Of a stretch of 64,000 nt of DNA, positions 1-11,400 are shown piece after piece. The stretch comes from Pseudoalteromonas sp. '520P1 No. 423'. GTDB taxonomy: Bacteria; Pseudomonadota; Gammaproteobacteria; Enterobacterales; Alteromonadaceae. The stretch is from contig NZ_BBZB01000001.1 of assembly GCF_001269985.1 (NCBI RefSeq), positions 930,001-994,000 on the forward strand. The letters run 5' to 3'. Each line of letters begins with the position of its first letter. Within the stretch, counting starts at the first letter, position 1. The position numbers were made by a program, and so were the translations under genes. Under the pieces are notes generated by a model. The model saw only the letters and a program-made list of their open reading frames with translations. It ran no database searches and had not been told where the DNA came from.

Positions 1-97
1 AATAAAAAAACCTTAAACTCCCCCTTCAGATTTAGATTATTCCCAGATGTACATTGAACCATATAATATTTAGCTGCTTTAAATATAGGAAAGATAA

Positions 98-640
98 ATG
101 AGAAAATTTTACACATTGTTAGGTATATTCAGTTTGTTTTCGGCTCAGGCATTTTCTGCTTCTAAGTGCGAAATAAATGTAGATTTTGTAACTAACGCTA
201 AAGAAAAACAGCAAGTAATACCTGCATCTAAAGATGTCAGTATATACATAAAACAAATGCTAGCAGTACACAGTAGCAGTGGGGTAAAAATAGCTTCAAA
301 TGCTATTTGTCAAAAGCTGTCAGGGGCAAGCTACACAGGTTCTGAGCAAGAGTGGCAATCGTTTATCAGCTCAGCGGTTAATGGTTTGCTGAAAGCAAAC
401 TATACAGATTTACAAATTACTATGGTAGGTGAGGATGATAAAGTCTATCAAGGTAAACTAGCTCATAAAGAATATATATTTACAGGATCAGTGCCTGGAA
501 ATAAACAGCATATTTACAATTTAGCTGTATTAGATAAATCAAACAATACGGTTTACACTATGTCCGTAAGTGGTAATGAAAGAGCTGTAAGAGAAGTTAA
601 ATCAGAATTTTCAAGATTGATAAAAAGCTTTAAACTATAG
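98..640 (+). CDS. Small secreted protein of unknown function
   Basis: This 180-residue protein begins with a Sec-type signal peptide: a basic start (MRK), a hydrophobic core, and a likely cut after FSA near residue 21. The mature part is polar, with two cysteines (Cys24 and Cys71) that could form a disulfide in the periplasm. The ATG has an AGGAAAG ribosome site 6-7 bases upstream, which supports the start. I recognise no family or catalytic motif. It stands alone, facing the TPR membrane protein across a hairpin, so context gives no function. It is a real gene on start signal, signal peptide and codon use; its role is unknown. Confidence 0.75.
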   Translation: MRKFYTLLGIFSLFSAQAFSASKCEINVDFVTNAKEKQQVIPASKDVSIYIKQMLAVHSSSGVKIASNAICQKLSGASYTGSEQEWQSFISSAVNGLLKANYTDLQITMVGEDDKVYQGKLAHKEYIFTGSVPGNKQHIYNLAVLDKSNNTVYTMSVSGNERAVREVKSEFSRLIKSFKL

Positions 641-728
641 CAAGAGTATTAAATAAGTAATTTTAGAGAATACTCTATTATATATACAAATCTACCTCAA
701 TAATCATAGTGTAACCAGCTAGCATCGA

Positions 729-755
729 GCGTATCATAAAAGACTTATGATACGC
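729..755. terminator. Perfect 11-bp hairpin between convergent genes
   Basis: GCGTATCATAA (729-739) and TTATGATACGC (745-755) are perfect inverted repeats around a 5-base loop. The hairpin lies between two converging genes, so a bidirectional terminator is the natural reading. There is no U-tract on either side, so it would be atypical. Confidence 0.5.
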
Positions 756-772
756 ATATTAAGAGCTATTAG

Positions 773-2521
773 CTAAGGTCTCCTTTGAGCTTGTTGTAAA
801 TAATGATTAATCTGATTGAGCAACTTATGTCCATCATTATTCTCGGGATCTAGCTTTAAGGCCTTAATGTTGTATTGTTGCGCTTCTTTTAACTTACCTT
901 GCTTTGCTAAGGTTAAAGATAAAGAGAATAATGTTTTAGTGGCATAATTCGGCTGTTTAATTGAGCGCTTAAAATAGGTTTCAGCTTCAGGTAAAAGGCC
1001 TTGTTTAAGTTTTAAAATCCCTAAATTATTTAATACACGAGCTTTAGCAAGTAAGTCTTTTATTTGAGGCAATGATTTTAGACCGATTTCTTCAGCTCTT
1101 AAATAACTTCCAGATTCAATCATAAATGCTAAATAATTATTTATCATTTCACCACTCATTTCTCCTTGACTAAGTTGTACACTTTTTTCGATAAGGGGCA
1201 TTGCTTTTGATAATTCATTATTATTGTAGTAAGCAGTAGCTAAGTTATTTAACACTCGAGTATTATAAGGAGAATGAACAAGTTCATTGTGATAAAAAAG
1301 AATAGGATCTTGCCATTGATTATTACGATTTATAGTAATAGCAGAAAGAATAACTATGATAGGTAAGGTTATAGCTAAGAACGTATGGTTTGGCTTTGAA
1401 TTATATTTAATAAGTAATACTAAAAACCCAGAAAATACAGCTAAAATCAAACCAAAATCAGGTAAATAACTTCTATGTTCGAAAGTAATATCCCTTATTG
1501 GAATTAAAGCTGATTCAACCATGTGAGCCAAATAATAAAAACAAATACCAAATAAAATTAATGGCGCATGCTTCCTGAATATAAAACCTAATGAAAAAAC
1601 TAAAATATGACCTAGAGCAGCTATTACTGTTTGCCATAACTCAAAGGAGTTAACATGGTAAGGGTATTCTAGTCTGATAGGATAAGGTACAAATAGTTTA
1701 GCGATATAAATCCAAATAACATTTGCTTGTGCTAAAAAGTAATCTAATCGACTAAATTGTTTAGTTTCTCGAGTGTAATTATCTAGTGCCGTGTAAACTT
1801 CCTTGAATCCTTCAGCGTTTGTAATAAATGCCAAAATAAGTGCTGTAAAAACAATGCTAGTAATTATTCCAATATGTTTGAACTTTAACTTTTGAAATAA
1901 AATTAGCTCCAAGGCAATAATGACAAGCGGTAAAGTGACACTGTTTTGTTTGGTTAATAGTGCTGAAATAGTCATTACAATAAAAATGATAAACCAAAAT
2001 GCTTTTGCAGCTAATTCGGTTTGATTTCGCAAAATAATATAACTACATAATGCAGCAAAATAAAATAATGCGACTAATGCTGCGATACGTTGCACTATAT
2101 AAGTTACGGCTTGTGTATGTAACGGGTGAACAATAAAGATAATAGCAACTATAAGTGGTAAATATTTCAGATTAATAGTTTTGTATTTTTTATCAAAAGA
2201 TGTTTTGAAAATAAGTAAGTAAGTCAAACAATATACTAATATACCATTAATCATATGTATCAAAACATTGGTAATATGAAACGGTAGAACATCTTTTGAA
2301 TCATTTAAATTAAATGCAAAACTTATGTACCCAAGAGAGCGCATTATGTTGTGGTTGAAAATTTCAAAAGTAGAGCCATTTATAAGTAGTTGGTTCTGTG
2401 AAATAGAGCGTATGTCATCTAAATAAAAAGGCACATATAAGCTATTGAAATAGATAAGCCAAGTTACCGAAGCAATTATAAAAATCGAAAACCATTTGTT
2501 TAATAAAAAACTACCTGACAT
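773..2521 (-). CDS. Multi-pass membrane protein with C-terminal TPR repeats (TMTC/GT-C-like)
   Basis: The first ~400 residues hold about ten hydrophobic segments. An early loop carries YLDD, the place where GT-C glycosyltransferases keep an acidic pair. The last ~170 residues are tetratricopeptide repeats (for example LNNLATAYYNNNELSKA, LNNLGILKLKQGLLPEA and a unit ending ALKLDPENN). This architecture matches bacterial TMTC-like proteins, some of which are suspected sugar transferases; activity here is inference. The frame is open to an ATG at 2605. I prefer the ATG at 2521 (582 residues) because TAGGTT lies 6 bases upstream of it and the 28 extra residues have no ribosome site. The gene is divergent from rmlB. 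Confidence 0.8.
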   Translation of the reverse strand: MSGSFLLNKWFSIFIIASVTWLIYFNSLYVPFYLDDIRSISQNQLLINGSTFEIFNHNIMRSLGYISFAFNLNDSKDVLPFHITNVLIHMINGILVYCLTYLLIFKTSFDKKYKTINLKYLPLIVAIIFIVHPLHTQAVTYIVQRIAALVALFYFAALCSYIILRNQTELAAKAFWFIIFIVMTISALLTKQNSVTLPLVIIALELILFQKLKFKHIGIITSIVFTALILAFITNAEGFKEVYTALDNYTRETKQFSRLDYFLAQANVIWIYIAKLFVPYPIRLEYPYHVNSFELWQTVIAALGHILVFSLGFIFRKHAPLILFGICFYYLAHMVESALIPIRDITFEHRSYLPDFGLILAVFSGFLVLLIKYNSKPNHTFLAITLPIIVILSAITINRNNQWQDPILFYHNELVHSPYNTRVLNNLATAYYNNNELSKAMPLIEKSVQLSQGEMSGEMINNYLAFMIESGSYLRAEEIGLKSLPQIKDLLAKARVLNNLGILKLKQGLLPEAETYFKRSIKQPNYATKTLFSLSLTLAKQGKLKEAQQYNIKALKLDPENNDGHKLLNQINHYLQQAQRRP

Positions 2522-2682
2522 AAATAACCTACAGCTTATTGAAGGGTAAAGCAGTATAATAACATGTTGAATATATTTACCTAATAAATAAATAGGAAAG
2601 AGCATCGGCTGTTCTAAATTATTTCTGTAACAACCAATGAAACCCTTAAATATATATAATAGCTTTGTAATTTTTATTTGGT

Positions 2683-2688
2683 TATAAT
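2683..2688 (+). promoter_or_regulatory. Candidate -10 box upstream of rmlB
   Basis: A perfect TATAAT lies 73 bases before the rmlB start, in the divergent gap 2522-2761. No good -35 box is present at the right distance, so this is a weak call. No JUMPstart/ops element was seen here. Confidence 0.3.
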
Positions 2689-2761
2689 CCCCCCTTAAAG
2701 TGTCCTTTATTATATGATTGGGATTTGTAAGTTTTAAGCTATAGAAGTTGATTTTAAGAAT

Positions 2762-3856
2762 ATGGATACAGTATTTGTAACTGGTGGTGCTGGTTTTATT
2801 GGTTCGTCAGTGGTTCGTTATTTAATAGATAGTACAAATTTTCAGATAGTTGTAATAGATAAACTAACCTATGCAGGTAACCTTCAATCCCTCTCATCTG
2901 TTGCAGAGCATGAAAAATACACTTTTGAAAAAGTAGATATTTGTGATGCAAAAGAACTAAATCGCTTATTTGAGCAATATCAACCAAAATGGGTAATGCA
3001 TTTAGCTGCTGAATCACATGTAGACAGATCTATAGATGGTCCTGGTGAGTTTATTCAAACAAATATTGTAGGCACATATCAATTATTAGAAGCTGCACGT
3101 CAATATTTTGAAACTTTGAATGAGTCTATGAAATCAGAATTTAAGTTTCATCATATCTCTACAGATGAAGTATATGGAGATTTAGAAGGAACAACAGACT
3201 TATTTACAGAAACGACCTCTTATGAACCGAGTAGCCCATACTCAGCATCAAAAGCATCTAGCGATCACTTGGTACGTGCATGGAACAGAACTTATGGCTT
3301 ACCTGTTGTAATAACTAATTGTTCAAACAATTATGGTCCATATCACTTCCCTGAAAAACTAATCCCATTAGTAATATTAAATGCATTAGAGGGTAAAGCG
3401 CTACCAGTATATGGTGACGGTATGCAAATTAGAGACTGGCTATATGTTGAAGATCATGCTCGTGCATTAGTTAAAGTGGTAAGTAAAGGTGTCGTAGGTG
3501 AAACTTACAATATTGGTGGTCATAATGAAAAAGCAAATATTGAAGTTGTTAAAACTATTTGTTCAATTTTAGATGAACTAGTACCCATTAGTAAAAATAA
3601 CAAATTACAATCAGATGAATCTTCACATGGCATTACTCAATATGCTGACTTAATTACTTATGTAAAAGATCGTCCTGGTCATGACGTACGGTATGCAATT
3701 GATGCAACTAAGATCGAGAAAGAATTAGGTTGGGTTCCTGAAGAGTCATTTGAAACTGGTATACGCAAGACTGTTGAGTGGTATCTTAACAATAAAGAGT
3801 GGACCACTAATGTGCAAAGTGGTGAATATCGTAAGTGGGTTGAAAAGCAATATTAA
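2762..3856 (+). CDS. rmlB: dTDP-glucose 4,6-dehydratase
   Basis: This SDR enzyme converts dTDP-glucose to dTDP-4-keto-6-deoxyglucose, the second step of dTDP-L-rhamnose synthesis. The NAD site TGGAGFIG is at residues 7-14, the TDEVYGD catalytic stretch near 135-141, and the YSASK (YxxxK) pair near 160-164. The 364-residue length fits RmlB. It is the first gene of a compact rmlB-rmlD-rmlA-rmlC run. Its TAA overlaps the rmlD ATG by one base (TAATG), which suggests translational coupling. The product feeds rhamnosyltransferases, probably those encoded downstream. Confidence 0.96.
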   Translation: MDTVFVTGGAGFIGSSVVRYLIDSTNFQIVVIDKLTYAGNLQSLSSVAEHEKYTFEKVDICDAKELNRLFEQYQPKWVMHLAAESHVDRSIDGPGEFIQTNIVGTYQLLEAARQYFETLNESMKSEFKFHHISTDEVYGDLEGTTDLFTETTSYEPSSPYSASKASSDHLVRAWNRTYGLPVVITNCSNNYGPYHFPEKLIPLVILNALEGKALPVYGDGMQIRDWLYVEDHARALVKVVSKGVVGETYNIGGHNEKANIEVVKTICSILDELVPISKNNKLQSDESSHGITQYADLITYVKDRPGHDVRYAIDATKIEKELGWVPEESFETGIRKTVEWYLNNKEWTTNVQSGEYRKWVEKQY

Positions 3857-4749
3857 TGAAAATTTTATTATTAGGAAAAAATGGGCAAGTAGGCTGGGAA
3901 TTACAAAGAGCGCTTGCACCATTAGGTGAACTAATAGCTGTAGATAGAACACAAGTCGATTTAGCAGAACCAGAGCAATTAAGAGCTTTTGTGGCAAACT
4001 GCGCGCCTGATATTATAGTTAATGCGGCTGCTTACACGGCTGTTGATAAGGCTGAAACTGAGATAGAATTAGCATATAAAATAAATGCTGAATCTGTAGC
4101 TGTATTAGCTGAAGAAGTTAAAAAGTTAAATGCATGGCTTATTCATTATTCCACAGATTATGTATATGATGGCACAAAAATTACTGATTACTTGGAAACA
4201 GACAGTGTAAATCCTTTATCTGTTTATGGTCAAAGTAAATTGGCAGGCGAAAATGCTATACGCCAATCAGGATGTAAATACCTTAATTTTAGAACCAGTT
4301 GGGTTTTTGCTACTAAGGGCAATAATTTTATAAAGTCTATGCTACGGTTGGCGTCTGAGCGAACCGAGCTTAAAATTGTAGCAGATCAGGTTGGCGCCCC
4401 TACGTCAGCAGAGTTAATTGCAGATGTTACAACCTTATGTATCCATCAATTAACTTCAAATACAGAACAATTTGCTAATGAAAGGATTGGTACTTATCAT
4501 CTCGTTGCTAATGGTGAGGCTACGTGGCACACATATGCTCAACATGTAATAAATAAAGCAAGTGAACTAGGTCAGCGCCTAAGTACTCCATCTGAAAATA
4601 TTTTACCCATAAATACAGATGATTATCCATTACCAGCTGCTAGACCTAAAAATTCAAAATTAAATACAAACAAGCTTGAACAAGCATTTTCAATTAATTT
4701 GCCTGTTTGGCCTGTTTATGTCGACAGAATGTTAGAAGAACTAATTTAA
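3856..4749 (+). CDS. rmlD: dTDP-4-dehydrorhamnose reductase
   Basis: RmlD performs the last, NAD(P)H-dependent step to dTDP-L-rhamnose. The N-terminal nucleotide site GKNGQVGWEL is at residues 7-16. YSTDYVYDG and YGQSK (YxxxK) give the SDR active site, and the 297-residue length is normal. It starts inside the rmlB stop codon and ends directly against rmlA. The order B-D-A-C differs slightly from the E. coli B-D-A-X-C layout but contains the full pathway. Confidence 0.95.
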   Translation: MKILLLGKNGQVGWELQRALAPLGELIAVDRTQVDLAEPEQLRAFVANCAPDIIVNAAAYTAVDKAETEIELAYKINAESVAVLAEEVKKLNAWLIHYSTDYVYDGTKITDYLETDSVNPLSVYGQSKLAGENAIRQSGCKYLNFRTSWVFATKGNNFIKSMLRLASERTELKIVADQVGAPTSAELIADVTTLCIHQLTSNTEQFANERIGTYHLVANGEATWHTYAQHVINKASELGQRLSTPSENILPINTDDYPLPAARPKNSKLNTNKLEQAFSINLPVWPVYVDRMLEELI

Positions 4750-4761
4750 ATGGAATATAAA

Positions 4762-5646
4762 ATGACCAAGCGTAAAGGCATTATTTTAGCAGGTGGTTCA
4801 GGGACTCGTCTTCATCCTGCCACATTAGCAATTAGCAAACAGTTGCTTCCGGTATATGATAAACCGATGGTTTATTACCCGTTAAGTACGTTAATGCTTG
4901 CGGGTATTAAAGAAATACTAATCATCTCTACTCCGCAAGACACTCCTAGATTTGAACAGTTACTAGGTTCAGGTGAGCAGTGGGGTTTAAAGCTTTCTTA
5001 TGCAGTTCAGGAAGAGCCTAATGGCTTAGCAGAAGCCTTTATTATTGGTGAAGACTTCATTGGTGATGATTTAGTCGCCTTAGTATTAGGTGATAACATA
5101 TATCATGGCCATGATTTTCCTCATTTACTAACAAGTGCATCTGAAAAAACAGAAGGGGCAAGTGTATTTGCATATCATGTACATGATCCTGAGCGCTATG
5201 GTGTTGTTGAGTTTGATGAAAATAATAAAGCAATAAGCCTTGAAGAAAAGCCAACAAACCCTAAATCGCAGTATGCAGTAACTGGGCTTTATTTCTATGA
5301 TAGTCAAGTTGTAGAAATTGCGAAGAGTATTAAGCCTTCTGAACGTGGTGAATTAGAAATTACAGATTTAAACCGTATATATTTAGAACAAGGTTCATTA
5401 AATGTAGAAATTATGGGACGTGGCTATGCTTGGTTAGACACCGGTACACATGATTCTTTATTAGAAGCAAGTCAATTTATTGCAACATTACAACATAGGC
5501 AAGGGCTTAAGGTTGCTTGTCCAGAAGAAATTGCTTTTCGACAAAATTGGATCGATACGACACAACTTGAAAAATTGGCGCAGCCTTTATTGAAAAATGG
5601 TTATGGCCAGTATCTTCAGCAAGTTATAAAAGAGAATATATTATAA
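4762..5646 (+). CDS. rmlA: Glucose-1-phosphate thymidylyltransferase
   Basis: RmlA joins glucose-1-phosphate and dTTP to make dTDP-glucose, the entry step of the rhamnose pathway. The nucleotidyltransferase signature [11 protein letters not shown] is close to the N-terminus, followed by [20 protein letters not shown] and the ITDLN segment typical of RmlA. The frame opens with an ATG at 4750, abutting the rmlD stop. I prefer the ATG at 4762 because GGAA lies 6 bases before it and the protein then starts [12 protein letters not shown], as in the family. The stop overlaps the rmlC start (TAATG). Confidence 0.95.
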   Translation: MTKRKGIILAGGSGTRLHPATLAISKQLLPVYDKPMVYYPLSTLMLAGIKEILIISTPQDTPRFEQLLGSGEQWGLKLSYAVQEEPNGLAEAFIIGEDFIGDDLVALVLGDNIYHGHDFPHLLTSASEKTEGASVFAYHVHDPERYGVVEFDENNKAISLEEKPTNPKSQYAVTGLYFYDSQVVEIAKSIKPSERGELEITDLNRIYLEQGSLNVEIMGRGYAWLDTGTHDSLLEASQFIATLQHRQGLKVACPEEIAFRQNWIDTTQLEKLAQPLLKNGYGQYLQQVIKENIL

Positions 5647-6194
5647 TGAAAGCAACAAAGTTAACTATTCCTGAAGTTATTTTGTTTGAGCCAAAAGTAT
5701 TTGGTGATGAGAGAGGTTTCTTTTTTGAGAGTTTTAATCAAAAAATATTTGAAGAAGTAGCCGGCTTAAAGCGTGATTTTGTTCAAGATAACCATTCAAA
5801 ATCTCAAAAAGGTGTTTTAAGAGGTTTACACTATCAATTACCTCCGATGGCTCAAGGCAAGTTAGTAAGAGTAGCCCAAGGTGAAGTGTTTGATGTCGCA
5901 GTGGATATTCGTAAAAATTCACCAACTTTTGGTCAGTGGGTAGGTGAAGTTCTTTCCGCTGAGAATGGACGCCAGCTTTGGGTACCTGAAGGTTTTGCTC
6001 ATGGTTTTATTACCTTAAGCGATACAGCTGAGTTTCTTTATAAAACAACTAATTACTACTCACCAGAGCATGAACGTTGTATTGCATGGGATGATGAAGC
6101 TATTAATATTTCATGGCCTGAAAATATTACACCTCAACTGTCTACAAAAGATCAAATAGGTAAAACTTTAAATTCTGCCGAGGTTTTTGATTGA
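5646..6194 (+). CDS. rmlC: dTDP-4-dehydrorhamnose 3,5-epimerase
   Basis: RmlC is the cupin epimerase of dTDP-L-rhamnose synthesis. Family landmarks are DERGFFFESFN near residues 20-30, QDNHSKSQKGVLRGLHYQ with the catalytic histidine, and WVPEGFAHGF. At 182 residues it has the usual length. It overlaps rmlA by one base upstream, and its TGA is shared with the ATG of wzm (TGATG). All four rhamnose genes and the exporter genes are therefore likely one transcript. Confidence 0.95.
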   Translation: MKATKLTIPEVILFEPKVFGDERGFFFESFNQKIFEEVAGLKRDFVQDNHSKSQKGVLRGLHYQLPPMAQGKLVRVAQGEVFDVAVDIRKNSPTFGQWVGEVLSAENGRQLWVPEGFAHGFITLSDTAEFLYKTTNYYSPEHERCIAWDDEAINISWPENITPQLSTKDQIGKTLNSAEVFD

Positions 6195-7012
6195 TGAATA
6201 AGTTTAGTTCTACTCCTGTAGAGATGTTTTTTAGTCTATGGAAGCATAGAACTTTATTATTGAGACTAATTAAGAGGGATATTATTGGTCGATATAAAGG
6301 TTCAATAATGGGGATCTTTTGGTCTTTTTTTAATCCCTTATTAATGTTGGCTATTTATACATTTGTTTTTGGTGAGGTATTTAATGCGCGATGGAGTGGA
6401 GGAGTTGACTCTAAAGTAGAATTTGCTTTAATTTTATTTTCGGGGTTAATTGTTTTTAACCTTTTCTCAGAGTGTATTAGCCAAGCACCAGGACAAATCA
6501 TTGCTAATAAAAATTATGTAAAAAAAGTGATCTTTCCAATTGAAACTTTATCGTGGGTTACAATGGGGAGTGCTATTTTTCATTTTATTATCAGTATGAC
6601 GGTATGGATTATTGCTTATATTCTATTGTATGGAGTTCCCCATTTCACAATTTTATTTACCCCCATTATTTTGTTACTTCTCATGGGGATTATTATGGGG
6701 TTCTCATGGTTTCTAGCTGCTTTTGGTGTATATTTAAGAGATATAGGACAAGTTGTTACTTTATTAATAACAGCTACTATGTTTCTATCTCCAATATTTT
6801 TTCCTTTGTCTGCAATGCCACAAGTCTACCAACCTTTTTTAATGATGAACCCTTTAACAATTCCTATTGAACAATTGCGAGCGATAGCTTTTTACGGAGA
6901 GTTACCTAATTGGAATTTACTTTTTAATTATAGTTTAGTATCTACTTTTATTGCTTGGTTAGGGTTTGTTTGTTTTCAGAAAACTAGAAAAGGATTTGCT
7001 GATGTCCTCTAA
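6194..7012 (+). CDS. wzm: ABC-2 type polysaccharide export permease
   Basis: This is the integral membrane half of a Wzm/Wzt exporter that moves finished, lipid-linked polysaccharide across the inner membrane. The protein is 272 residues with about six hydrophobic segments. IKRDIIGRYKGSIMGIFWSF near the N-terminus is typical of ABC-2 polysaccharide permeases. A TTG three bases upstream (6191) could also start it, but the ATG at 6194, formed within the rmlC stop, is the better choice. It is coupled to wzt, whose start lies inside its end. Confidence 0.93.
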   Translation: MNKFSSTPVEMFFSLWKHRTLLLRLIKRDIIGRYKGSIMGIFWSFFNPLLMLAIYTFVFGEVFNARWSGGVDSKVEFALILFSGLIVFNLFSECISQAPGQIIANKNYVKKVIFPIETLSWVTMGSAIFHFIISMTVWIIAYILLYGVPHFTILFTPIILLLLMGIIMGFSWFLAAFGVYLRDIGQVVTLLITATMFLSPIFFPLSAMPQVYQPFLMMNPLTIPIEQLRAIAFYGELPNWNLLFNYSLVSTFIAWLGFVCFQKTRKGFADVL

Positions 7013-8354
7013 TATTGCTATTAGCGTTGAAAATATAAGTAAAAACTTCCATATCTACAATAAACCTCAAGATCGTTTAAAGCAAATGATTTCTATTGGA
7101 GGAAAAGATTATTATGATGAATACTGTGCAGTAAATGACGTATCTTTTAAGATTCGAAAGGGTGAAACTGTTGGCATAGTTGGGAAGAATGGGAGTGGTA
7201 AATCTACTTTGTTACAGCTTATTTGCGGAATATTAACCCCAACAAAAGGTGTAATGGAAACAAATGGTAGGGTAGCTGCTTTACTTGAGCTGGGTTCAGG
7301 TTTTAATATCGAATTTACAGGGCGTGAAAATGTATATTTTAATGCAACAATACTGGGCCTAACACAGCAAGAAATAGATCATAAATATGATGAAATAGTT
7401 AACTTCGCAGATATCGGTATTTTTATAGATCAACCCGTAAAAACATACTCAAGTGGAATGATGATGCGCTTAGCTTTTGCTGTAGCTATAAATGTTGAGC
7501 CGCAAATATTAATAGTAGATGAAGCCCTTTCTGTAGGAGATGAGCTTTTTCAGCGGAAGTGCTTTGCAAAAATTCAAGAAATCAAAGAGAGCGGAGCTAC
7601 AATATTGTTTGTTTCTCACTCTGCTGGAGCTATAGTCGAACTGTGTGACCGAGCACTATTGTTAGATGCAGGGCAATTAGTATTATCAGGAACACCAAAA
7701 CAAGTTATAAGTAAATATCAACGTTTGCTACATGCGCCGAAAGAAAAACATACGGCTATACTTGAGGAAATAAAGGAATCTATTAGTACTGAAGATGAGG
7801 AGTTTTATAAGGCTGATGTAAAGGAGGAGTTTACTTCAACTATAGGTGAGTATGATTTTTTTGATCCAAATCTTAAAGCCCAAAGTACAATAAATTACAC
7901 ATCCGAAGGTGCTGTAATAAATGATATATGCATTCTAAATTCAAATGGCCAAACAGTAAATATTCTAAAACGTGGCAAAAACTACATATTTCGTTATGTT
8001 GTACAATTTGATCAAGCTGCTTTCAACGTGAGAGCTGGCAATATGTTTAAAACCACTACAGGAGTTGAACTAGGAGGTATCCAATCTCATAGTCAAGGTA
8101 ATGGTATAAAGTATGTTGAAGCTGGTACGACACTCCAATTTACATTTAATTTTAAGTGTACTTTGTTACCAGGCACATTCTTTTTAAATGCAGGAGTCGT
8201 AGGGAATAAGGATAGTAGTGAGGTTTTTCTACATCGTATTGTTGATGCTTGTGTTTTTAGAGTTGTTCATGAAAATAGTTTACGTGTTACTGGGTTAATT
8301 GATTTCTCTTCTACTGATTCTAGAATAAATACAGTCAAATGTTTTGATGATTAG
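7002..8354 (+). CDS. wzt: ABC transporter ATPase with C-terminal O-antigen-binding domain
   Basis: Wzt powers O-antigen export with Wzm. Walker A (GIVGKNGSGKST) lies at about residues 58-69. The family motif GSGFNIEFTGREN follows, then the signature YSSGMMMRLAFA and Walker B ILIVDEALSVGD. The last ~160 residues form an extra domain like the Wzt carbohydrate-binding domain, which in known systems recognises a cap at the non-reducing end of the chain. I choose the ATG at 7002 (450 residues), 11 bases inside wzm, with AGGA upstream; a TTG start at 6966 would be 12 residues longer. The exported glycan is probably rhamnose-containing. Confidence 0.93.
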   Translation: MSSNIAISVENISKNFHIYNKPQDRLKQMISIGGKDYYDEYCAVNDVSFKIRKGETVGIVGKNGSGKSTLLQLICGILTPTKGVMETNGRVAALLELGSGFNIEFTGRENVYFNATILGLTQQEIDHKYDEIVNFADIGIFIDQPVKTYSSGMMMRLAFAVAINVEPQILIVDEALSVGDELFQRKCFAKIQEIKESGATILFVSHSAGAIVELCDRALLLDAGQLVLSGTPKQVISKYQRLLHAPKEKHTAILEEIKESISTEDEEFYKADVKEEFTSTIGEYDFFDPNLKAQSTINYTSEGAVINDICILNSNGQTVNILKRGKNYIFRYVVQFDQAAFNVRAGNMFKTTTGVELGGIQSHSQGNGIKYVEAGTTLQFTFNFKCTLLPGTFFLNAGVVGNKDSSEVFLHRIVDACVFRVVHENSLRVTGLIDFSSTDSRINTVKCFDD

Positions 8355-8425
8355 TTTAAATAATAAAATTATATTTTTGGTGTAAGTTGTTTTTATTGTA
8401 AAGTTATTTAAATATTGGCTAAAAG

Positions 8426-11400
8426 ATGAAAAAAAGAATAATTGTTGTTTTAGGTATGCATCGTAGTGGGACAAGTGCGATTACTAGATCTCTGCAAGTG
8501 CTTGGTGTTGAGCTTGGAAATGACTTGATGCCAGCTATAAAAGGGAATAATGAGAAAGGTTTTTTTGAGGATAATAGTATTAATGCGCTTAATGTGGAAT
8601 TATTGAAAGCATTGAATAGCGATTGGCATTATTTAGAAAAAATCACTCATAATGATGTTGATTTTTTTAAAGAGAATGGGTACTTCGATAAAGCGCTTAA
8701 TTTATTAAAGAACAAAATTGATAGTTGTTGCTTATTTGGTTTTAAAGATCCAAGAACGTCAAAGTTGTTGCTGTTTTGGCAAGAAGTTTTCAAAGAGCTA
8801 AGCGTTGATGTTGATTATGTTTTAATTGTTAGGAACCCCTTATGCGTTGCAAAGTCCCTTCTAAGCAGGGATGGTCTTGATACAGAAAAAGGCTACCTTT
8901 TGTGGTTAGCTCATATGATGCCGAGTTTGATTAATACAACTCAAGAACAGAGAGTTACGGTGGAATATAATCGTTTACTTGAGTCACCTGAATATGAGAT
9001 AACCAGAGTTGCAAAAAAGCTAAAACTGAAAGTTAATAATGAAGAATTAGATCTTTATTTGAAAAGTTTTTTAGATAAAAAATTACGTAACGAAAATTAT
9101 ACTGATACTGACCTATTAAATGATCAGAGTTGTCCCGCGTTGGTTAAGGAAATATACGTTCAGATTATTAAAGAAGTTAAATCAGCTGATACAGATGACT
9201 TTAACCTTTTAACTTGTAAAGTTAGTCAGTGGGTATCAGAATATGAACACCTCACAACTTCTATAATTTATATTGATAAATTATATTTTAAGTTGAGTAT
9301 TGAACAGCAAAGAGTCAATCATCTTAACGAAGCGCTATTAAATAAAGACGTTAGCATCAATGAAATCAATGAAACATTAGTGAGTAAAGAAGCAAACATC
9401 AATGAACTCAATGAAATGTTAGTGAGTAAAGAAGCAAACATCAATGAACTCAATGAAATGTTAGTGAGTAAAGAAGCAAACATCAATGAACTCAGTGAAA
9501 CGTTAGTGAATAAAGAAGTAAAAATTAATAAATTAAAAGATGAATTAGTTACTAAAGATTTTGATATAGAAAAAAGTATAAGGTTATTGAATCAAAAGGA
9601 TTCTGAATTGGAGATTATCGAGCAATCTTTACGGAGTAAAGGCGAAATTTTAATCGAACAGCAACAAAGGGAAGTTGTTCTAGAGAATACTCTAAAAGAA
9701 ATAAGTGATGAGATACAATTAATGTCTTTAAAAGAAGCCAATGAAATTAAAAATAGAAAAGCACTGGAACAGTCGATTCAGGACCTAAAAAATAGCTGGT
9801 CATGGAGGTGCACTGCCCCTCTAAGGAGCCTAGGTTCAATTATCAAATTTACATACAATCGAATACAAAATAAGGCCTGTATTTTTAAAGGTTTTGTTCC
9901 AACGAACTGTGAGTTGTATGATGGTCGATATATTAGTAGTTCAAATGACCCGTACTTAGTACTTGAATCTGAAATTGAACCTGATGTTTATGAGTTAAAA
10001 GGCTGGATTTCATTCGAATTTAAAGCAAAGTTTAATACAGATAAAGTGACCCCTTCTTTATATATAGATTTTGGAGAGGGCTTTTCAGAAATCCATAGAT
10101 ACCCTCTTTGTTATAATAAAGGAACAATTTTTGGTTGCTATTTTTTTGAAAAAAATATAAAAAATATTCGTCTAGATCCCGACGAAAGCCAAATTGACTT
10201 TCATTTTAGTGGATTGGAAGTAAAACAAGTCGATCGACTGGCGGTTTTATCTTGTAAAACCAGAGAATTGAAAAGTATTAAAAAGTCAGAAGGACAAGGT
10301 TCATTTGACATTCAAATTTCTTCTTTTAAATCATTTCTTAATGGTGCTAGAAAGCAGCTATTTAAGCAATTAGTGGAAATTGAAGCTTCACCAGAGCTGC
10401 AATTGGAAATACGCCAAAAGTGGCTTGTTGAGAACAAAAACAATGGAATGTCAAAGAAGTTGGTTAGACTCAATTCCAATTCGAATGCATCTATTGGTTT
10501 TGATAATGAATCAAATAAATATTTATTGTGCAGAAATCCCAGCTCTTATACTTATATTCCCAAAAGGAAGCCGAGCGATTTCGAAAAGACCATTATAGCT
10601 ATGGATCACAAGCCATTTTTATCCATTTTGGTTCCAATCTACAATACTCCCTTGGATTTATTGGAAAAAATGTTATCGTCTGTAGAGTCACAGTGGTATG
10701 AAAACTATGAGCTGATTCTCGCAGATGATTGCAGTCCTAACGAAGATGTTAGGGAAGCTTTATCGCAAATCACAAATGAATCTGTAAACGTAGTTTGGTT
10801 AGAGCAGAATAAAGGGATCGCCGGAGCGAGCAATGTAGCTTTAGATGCAGCAAAAGGGGACTTTATTGTTTTATTGGACCATGATGATGAACTGACTGCT
10901 GACTGTTTATATGAATTGGCGCTTTGTATAAATAGGGATGATTCTGATTTTATCTATAGTGATGAAGATAAACTGTCCGAAGAAGGTGCATATGTAGAAC
11001 CACATTTTAAACCTGGTTGGTCTCCAGATACTATGATGAGTACAATGTATACTTGTCATGTATGCTGTATACGTACATCCTTAATAAGAAGTATTGGAGG
11101 CTTTCGTTCTGAGTATGACGGTTGTCAGGATTGGGATTTAATATTAAGGGTTACTGAAAAAACCGATAAGATCAGTCATATACCAAAAGTTTTATATCAC
11201 TGGCGTATTATTCCGCAATCAATAGCGTCATCTCTGAGTGCCAAATCATATGCTATTGAGGCTTCTAAAAATGTTCGCTTAGATGCGATGAAACGACGAG
11301 GCTATAATGGCGTTATGGAAGAGATCAAGCAAGTCCCTGGATATTTCAGGGTCCGTTATGAACTTGTTAATTCGCCTTTGATTTCGATTATTATTCCGAC

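Noticed and set aside
2522..2761. JUMPstart/ops element before the polysaccharide operon
   Set aside because: No GGCGGTAGC-type sequence was found here or before wecA.
6553..6870. Plus-strand ORF of 105 residues within wzm
   Set aside because: Tyr/Phe/Ser-rich translation of the wrong frame of a membrane protein; wzm motifs are in the other frame.
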